In this document: positions 60,624-64,000 of the stretch, piece by piece
Numbering within the stretch: position 1 is the stretch's first letter
How the letters are laid out: every line of letters begins with the position of its first letter
Assembly (NCBI GenBank): GCA_002007745.1
Contig: CP019882.1
Location: 434,001 to 498,000 of the forward strand
From: Mycolicibacterium litorale
GTDB taxonomy: Bacteria > Actinomycetota > Actinomycetes > Mycobacteriales > Mycobacteriaceae
Direction: 5' to 3'
Length of the DNA: 64,000 nt
The notes under the pieces: model-generated
Database searches by the model: none
Told to the model about the DNA's origin: nothing
Seen by the model: the letters and a program-made list of their open reading frames with translations, nothing else
Translations under genes and position numbers: made by a program

Positions 60624-61349
60624 GTGGGGCACGCCAGTCCTGAACGCACACCAGCAGTCCGTGTTGCCCTCAACCAGGCCCTCACCCCCAGCCAAGCCGC
60701 CCTGTTCGCCGAGCTCGCTGCGGCGCTCGAACTCCACGGACTCGACCTCGCCGTCACCGACCTACCCGACGACTCCTGCGAACCCCAGGACTGGCAACCC
60801 GACCACCTGATGGTCACCGAAGTGCTCAACTCCCCGAAATCGTTCCTGCACATGACGAAGCTGCCACACCCGGACCGCGCCTACCTGGTGGCCGGGCTGA
60901 CCGTGCGGGGCATGGTGGCAGAGGAGATCGCCGACCGCACCCACTGCTCGCTGCGTTTGATCCGCACGATCCGCTCGTGGGAGATGACCGCGGTGTGCAA
61001 GTGGGTGCACCACCAAACCACCGTCCTCGAGCGGGATCTGTCGACAGAACGCGCCGCCCACGCCCACACCCGCCGCGCCCTCGCCGACTCCAGCCGCGAT
61101 AACGAACGCCTGCGGAACCAACTGGCCCAGATCCTCGACAAGCTGCAGGCCGGTACCCTGAAGGCGTTCCCGCGCTGCGGACATCCCCGTGTCGGATACA
61201 ACGTGTACCGTCGCAACGGTCAGGAGCGGTGCCGCGAATGCCGCCGCACATGGGACGCCAAAAAACGTAAACCACGCCCCCTGAACAGCCAATCCGTTCC
61301 AGTGAACGGTAATCCGCTGCCCGCCACGGTTCTATCGTCCGCATCATGA
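60624..61349 (+). CDS. HTH plus coiled-coil plus zinc-knuckle phage protein
   Basis: A 241-residue protein from GTG 60624. VRGMVAEEIADRTHCSLRLI, RTIRSWEM is a sigma-region-4-like HTH (about 95-120). RALADSSRDNERLRNQLAQI is a coiled coil, and CGHPRVGYNVYRRNGQERCR, ECRRTW a Cys/His knuckle. Mycobacteriophages carry such DNA-binding proteins between terminase and portal. Function unknown. Confidence 0.7.
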   Translation: MGHASPERTPAVRVALNQALTPSQAALFAELAAALELHGLDLAVTDLPDDSCEPQDWQPDHLMVTEVLNSPKSFLHMTKLPHPDRAYLVAGLTVRGMVAEEIADRTHCSLRLIRTIRSWEMTAVCKWVHHQTTVLERDLSTERAAHAHTRRALADSSRDNERLRNQLAQILDKLQAGTLKAFPRCGHPRVGYNVYRRNGQERCRECRRTWDAKKRKPRPLNSQSVPVNGNPLPATVLSSAS

Positions 61350-61753
61350 CGCTGCTGATCCTCGCTATCTACGTGTTGGCCGTGGCCCGACTCACCAGGC
61401 TGATCAACTTCGACGTCGTAGCCGATCCGATCCGCGTGGCGGTGGCGCGCCGCGCGTCCGTCGCGAAATCTGCTGCGGCCGAGGCCACACTGGCGGACCA
61501 GTACACCACCGCCGCCCTGCATCAGCGGCGGGAAGGCCGCTGGAACACAGCCGCCTACCTGCTCGAATGCCCGTGGTGCATCGGATTCTGGCTGTGCCTG
61601 GCCTCGGCCTACGCGCCTGTCGCCATCATCGGCTGGCCGTGGTGGTCGCTGTTTCCTGTCGCGTTGGCCGCATCGCACATCATCGGTATCGCCGCCCGAC
61701 TAGCCGCCCCCGACGATGAGATGAGCATCGAACCGGCCCCTGAGCACGGCTGA
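61346..61753 (+). CDS. DUF1360-type phage membrane protein
   Basis: A 135-residue protein. TLLILAIYVLAVARLTRLIN is the first membrane helix, YLLECPWCIGFWLCLASAYA carries the conserved CxxC of DUF1360, and LFPVALAASHIIGIAARL is the last helix. The family is common in actinobacteria and their phages; function unknown. ATGA overlap with the gene upstream. Confidence 0.78.
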   Translation: MTLLILAIYVLAVARLTRLINFDVVADPIRVAVARRASVAKSAAAEATLADQYTTAALHQRREGRWNTAAYLLECPWCIGFWLCLASAYAPVAIIGWPWWSLFPVALAASHIIGIAARLAAPDDEMSIEPAPEHG

Positions 61754-61770
61754 CCTTTACCGTCTCCGTC

Positions 61771-63651
61771 GTGGCCGGCCCCAACCTGCGTGTAGTGCGG
61801 CGCCCCAGGGGTGCGCTGACCGCGTCCGCGCCCGCACCGCTGGTGGCTGCGTCCGCGCCCGTCACCGACCCGACGAGTGTGTTCAAAGCGATCGGGCTCG
61901 GCGGCCGCCGCGACAACTGGCAAGCCGAAGCGTGGCAATGCTACCGCCGTGTCGGCGAGTTCGGCGCCTACGTGCGGTGGCGAGCCAACTGCTGCTCCCG
62001 CGTGAAGTTCGTTGCCTCCGAGATCGATCCCGTCACCGGCGACCCAACCGGGTCGATCGCCGACGACAACACCGAGGGCCAGATCGTCGCCGCGCTGGTT
62101 CGCGCCATCGCGGGCGGCTCGCTGGGACAGTCGGAACTGATCAAACGCACCGCCCACAACCTGACGGTGGCCGGAGAGCTGTGGATCGCGGTGCTGCAAC
62201 GCCCCGAGGGGGAACAGTGGTTTGCCGTCACCCGCAAGGAGATGGAATCCGGCAACGGCCGCGACGGGCTGCTGATCAAACTGCCCGACGGGACGAAACA
62301 CCCCTTCAACCCGCCCGACGACGGCCTGTTCCGGGTGTGGGATCCCGATGCTGAGGATGCGACGTTGCCGACGTCGCCGGCGCAGGCCAATCTTGATGCG
62401 TTGCGGGAAATCCAGCAGGCCACGAAGAAGATCCGCAACGCGGACCTGTCGCGCCTGATCGGCAACGGCATCCTCGCGATCCCCGCAGAGGCGTCGCTGC
62501 CGTCGCAGGATGCCCCGACGGCAGCGGACAAACCGGAAGGATCACCCCCACCAGGCCCGCGCGCGAAACCCGCCGTGGAGCTGACGAAATTGATCGCGAA
62601 GCAGGCGCTGCTGGCGATCGAAGAGGGTGAGACGAGCATGGCGGCGCTGCTGCCGATCATCATCCAGATGCCCGGCGATCACGTCGACAAGATCAAGCAC
62701 ATCGAGTTCGCTGACCAGATCACCCCGGTGGCGTTGCAGACCCGCAACGATGCGATCGCGCGCCTAGCGATGGGGTTGGACATGTCACCGGAGCAGCTGC
62801 TCGGGTTGGGCAGCAATTCCAACCATTGGTCGGCGTTCATCATGGCTGACCAGGACGTCCAGTTGTATGTGGCGCCCGTGATGCAGTTGATCTGCCACGC
62901 GATCTACACCAACGCGTTGCGGAACCTGGTGACCAAGTTGGGAATCGACCCGACGAAGTACACCCTGTGGTACGACACCAGCCGGCTGACCGCCGACCCG
63001 GACCTGACCGACGAAGCGAAAGATGCATCGGATCGGGGTGCGTTGCGGCATGCGGAGCTGCTGCGGTTCCTCGGCTTGCCTGAGGACAGCGGATACGACT
63101 TGACGGACCCGGATGGGTGGAAAGAGTTGGCGCGCGACCAGATCGCCAAGAATCCCGACCCCGCTCTGATTCGGTTCTGGGCGCCGATCCTTGACCCGAT
63201 CGCGGGTGTCGAATTCCCTGAGCCGGCTCCCTCGTTGCCTGCCGGCAACACCGATCCGGCCGACGAAGAGGAGTCGGGGGCGGAACAGGGTCAGGAACCG
63301 AAGACGGAGCAGCAGAACGACACTGACAGTCGCCAGTCGGCTGCGGCGGCCGGCCGCGGGATTTCGATGGCGATGGAGCTGATGGTGACGCGGGCGCTGG
63401 AGCTCGCCGGGAAGCGGCGTGTGCGTAGCCACGATCCGGCGCAGGCGTTGCGGCTTCGCGACGTTGCCCCGCAAGACTATCACCGGCTGATGGAGCCGGT
63501 TCCGGACGGTCAGGTGCCGAAGCTGATCAAGGGTTGGGATGCCGGTTTGGATGAGTTGGCGGCCCGGTACGGATTGGACGCCAACGCGGTTCGTAGCGTG
63601 GTGGAACGCCGCGCCCGGGAGCAGCTCACCGCCCAGGTGGTCGACGCCTGA
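61771..63651 (+). CDS. Portal protein
   Basis: A 626-residue portal of the mycobacteriophage type. AWQCYRRVGEFGAYVRWRAN, SRVKFVASEI and DMSPEQLLGLGSNSNHWSAF are portal blocks, with a long helical C-terminus. Twelve copies should form the DNA channel of the capsid. GTG 61771 lies 17 nt after the DUF1360 stop. The stop overlaps the next ATG by one base. Confidence 0.85.
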   Translation: MAGPNLRVVRRPRGALTASAPAPLVAASAPVTDPTSVFKAIGLGGRRDNWQAEAWQCYRRVGEFGAYVRWRANCCSRVKFVASEIDPVTGDPTGSIADDNTEGQIVAALVRAIAGGSLGQSELIKRTAHNLTVAGELWIAVLQRPEGEQWFAVTRKEMESGNGRDGLLIKLPDGTKHPFNPPDDGLFRVWDPDAEDATLPTSPAQANLDALREIQQATKKIRNADLSRLIGNGILAIPAEASLPSQDAPTAADKPEGSPPPGPRAKPAVELTKLIAKQALLAIEEGETSMAALLPIIIQMPGDHVDKIKHIEFADQITPVALQTRNDAIARLAMGLDMSPEQLLGLGSNSNHWSAFIMADQDVQLYVAPVMQLICHAIYTNALRNLVTKLGIDPTKYTLWYDTSRLTADPDLTDEAKDASDRGALRHAELLRFLGLPEDSGYDLTDPDGWKELARDQIAKNPDPALIRFWAPILDPIAGVEFPEPAPSLPAGNTDPADEEESGAEQGQEPKTEQQNDTDSRQSAAAAGRGISMAMELMVTRALELAGKRRVRSHDPAQALRLRDVAPQDYHRLMEPVPDGQVPKLIKGWDAGLDELAARYGLDANAVRSVVERRAREQLTAQVVDA

Positions 63652-64000
63652 TGTGGCCCGAACCTGGGGAGGCGCTCGACCGCACGATCGAGGTCGAAGC
63701 CGCCGTCGCGGACCTGTACGCCGAAGCGCTGCGACGGTGGGCGCCGGCAGCGCGCGCCGCTGTCCTGCCTGCGCTGACCGCCGCCGCCGGCGAACAACTG
63801 CCGCCCGATCCCGACGCGCTTGCCGGCGAACAATCCTCATGGGATGCGATTGCCGCCACCGTGATCCTCGCCGGCCTCGGACTGCTGTGGGCTGTCACCT
63901 ACACCGACGCGGTTGAAGGTCTCGGCATCGACCTCCCCGACCCGCCAGGTGATGCGCCGCGGCCCGACATCGACCCGGCCGTCACCGCCATCATTGCCCG
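63651..64000 (+). CDS. MuF-like/capsid maturation protein, N-terminal part
   Basis: At least 116 residues, cut by the window edge. TIEVEAAVADLYAEALRRWA, ALTAAAGEQLPPDPDALAGE and ATVILAGLGLLWAVTYTDAV are helical and follow the portal by TGATG overlap, the place of MuF-like or capsid-protease genes in mycobacteriophages. No catalytic motif is visible yet. Confidence 0.7.
   Translation, partial: MWPEPGEALDRTIEVEAAVADLYAEALRRWAPAARAAVLPALTAAAGEQLPPDPDALAGEQSSWDAIAATVILAGLGLLWAVTYTDAVEGLGIDLPDPPGDAPRPDIDPAVTAIIA

Larger units (their letters stand above)
35360..64000. mobile_element. Temperate mycobacteriophage prophage, left part (continues past window)
   Basis: From the repressor gene onward nearly all genes run rightward with ATGA/GTGA/TGATG overlaps and are phage-like: repressor and Cro, antirepressor, exonuclease/RecT, RusA, WhiB-like, terminase, portal. 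The exact left attachment site cannot be placed; it should lie near 35360-35480, at the 3' end of the repressor gene. No tRNA gene or direct repeat was found there. The order immunity, replication, then packaging/head means the phage genome is permuted as expected after integration at an attP beside the repressor. Confidence 0.9.

Overview
The window is GC-rich actinobacterial DNA from a Mycobacterium/Mycolicibacterium, probably a fast grower. A complete ESX-3 type VII secretion locus with PE/PPE genes, IdeR-type iron boxes and the fadD2/fadE6/polymerase neighbourhood support this. From about 35.4 kb to the right edge the DNA is an integrated temperate phage whose right end lies outside the window.

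Host part, left to right. (1) The 3' end of a coiled-coil protein gene. (2) A rhodanese gene behind a perfect 10-bp inverted repeat of the kind bound by CsoR/CstR sulfur or metal sensors. (3) A leftward operon gabD1-like, acyl-CoA dehydrogenase, aldehyde dehydrogenase, divergent from an XRE-cupin regulator. (4) An aromatic-degradation block: FAD hydroxylase, TetR regulator, FAH-family hydrolase, extradiol dioxygenase and a P450, linked by identical 14-bp palindromes at two divergent promoters. (5) A sulfatase with an in-frame stop near its C-terminus, and an SRPBCC protein. (6) ESX-3: PPE4-like gene, eccA3, eccB3, eccC3, PE5, esxG, esxH, espG3, eccD3, mycP3, eccE3, then a siderophore-interacting protein. 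IdeR boxes precede both the PPE gene and eccA3. The PPE4 homologue is upstream of eccA3 instead of between PE5 and esxG. (7) A CopD-type membrane protein, then a LigD-like primase-polymerase gene, fadD2 and fadE6.

Prophage part. It opens with an immunity region: a leftward repressor whose 3' end abuts host DNA, and a divergent Cro-like gene, with palindromic operators over both promoters. Rightward come a Rha/KilA-type antirepressor, many small tightly overlapping genes, RecB/RecE-type exonuclease plus RecT, a possible clamp-like protein, RusA, a Snf2-helicase/DNA-methyltransferase fusion, ASCH and LAGLIDADG proteins, a WhiB-like protein, a replication-initiation candidate with internal iteron-like repeats, a serine recombinase, and then the head-packaging start (terminase large subunit, DUF1360-type membrane protein, portal, partial MuF/protease-like gene). 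No integrase, tail or lysis genes are in view. The repressor-cro-at-attL layout with no adjacent integrase matches prophages that use integration-dependent immunity.

At about a dozen places the coding frame jumps within one gene, nearly always as if one base were missing from a homopolymer (gabD1, the dioxygenase, fadD2 and many phage genes). Start/stop overlaps with neighbours are restored when the frame is corrected, so systematic homopolymer errors in the assembly are the most likely cause. I annotate these genes over their full inferred extent as frame-broken.
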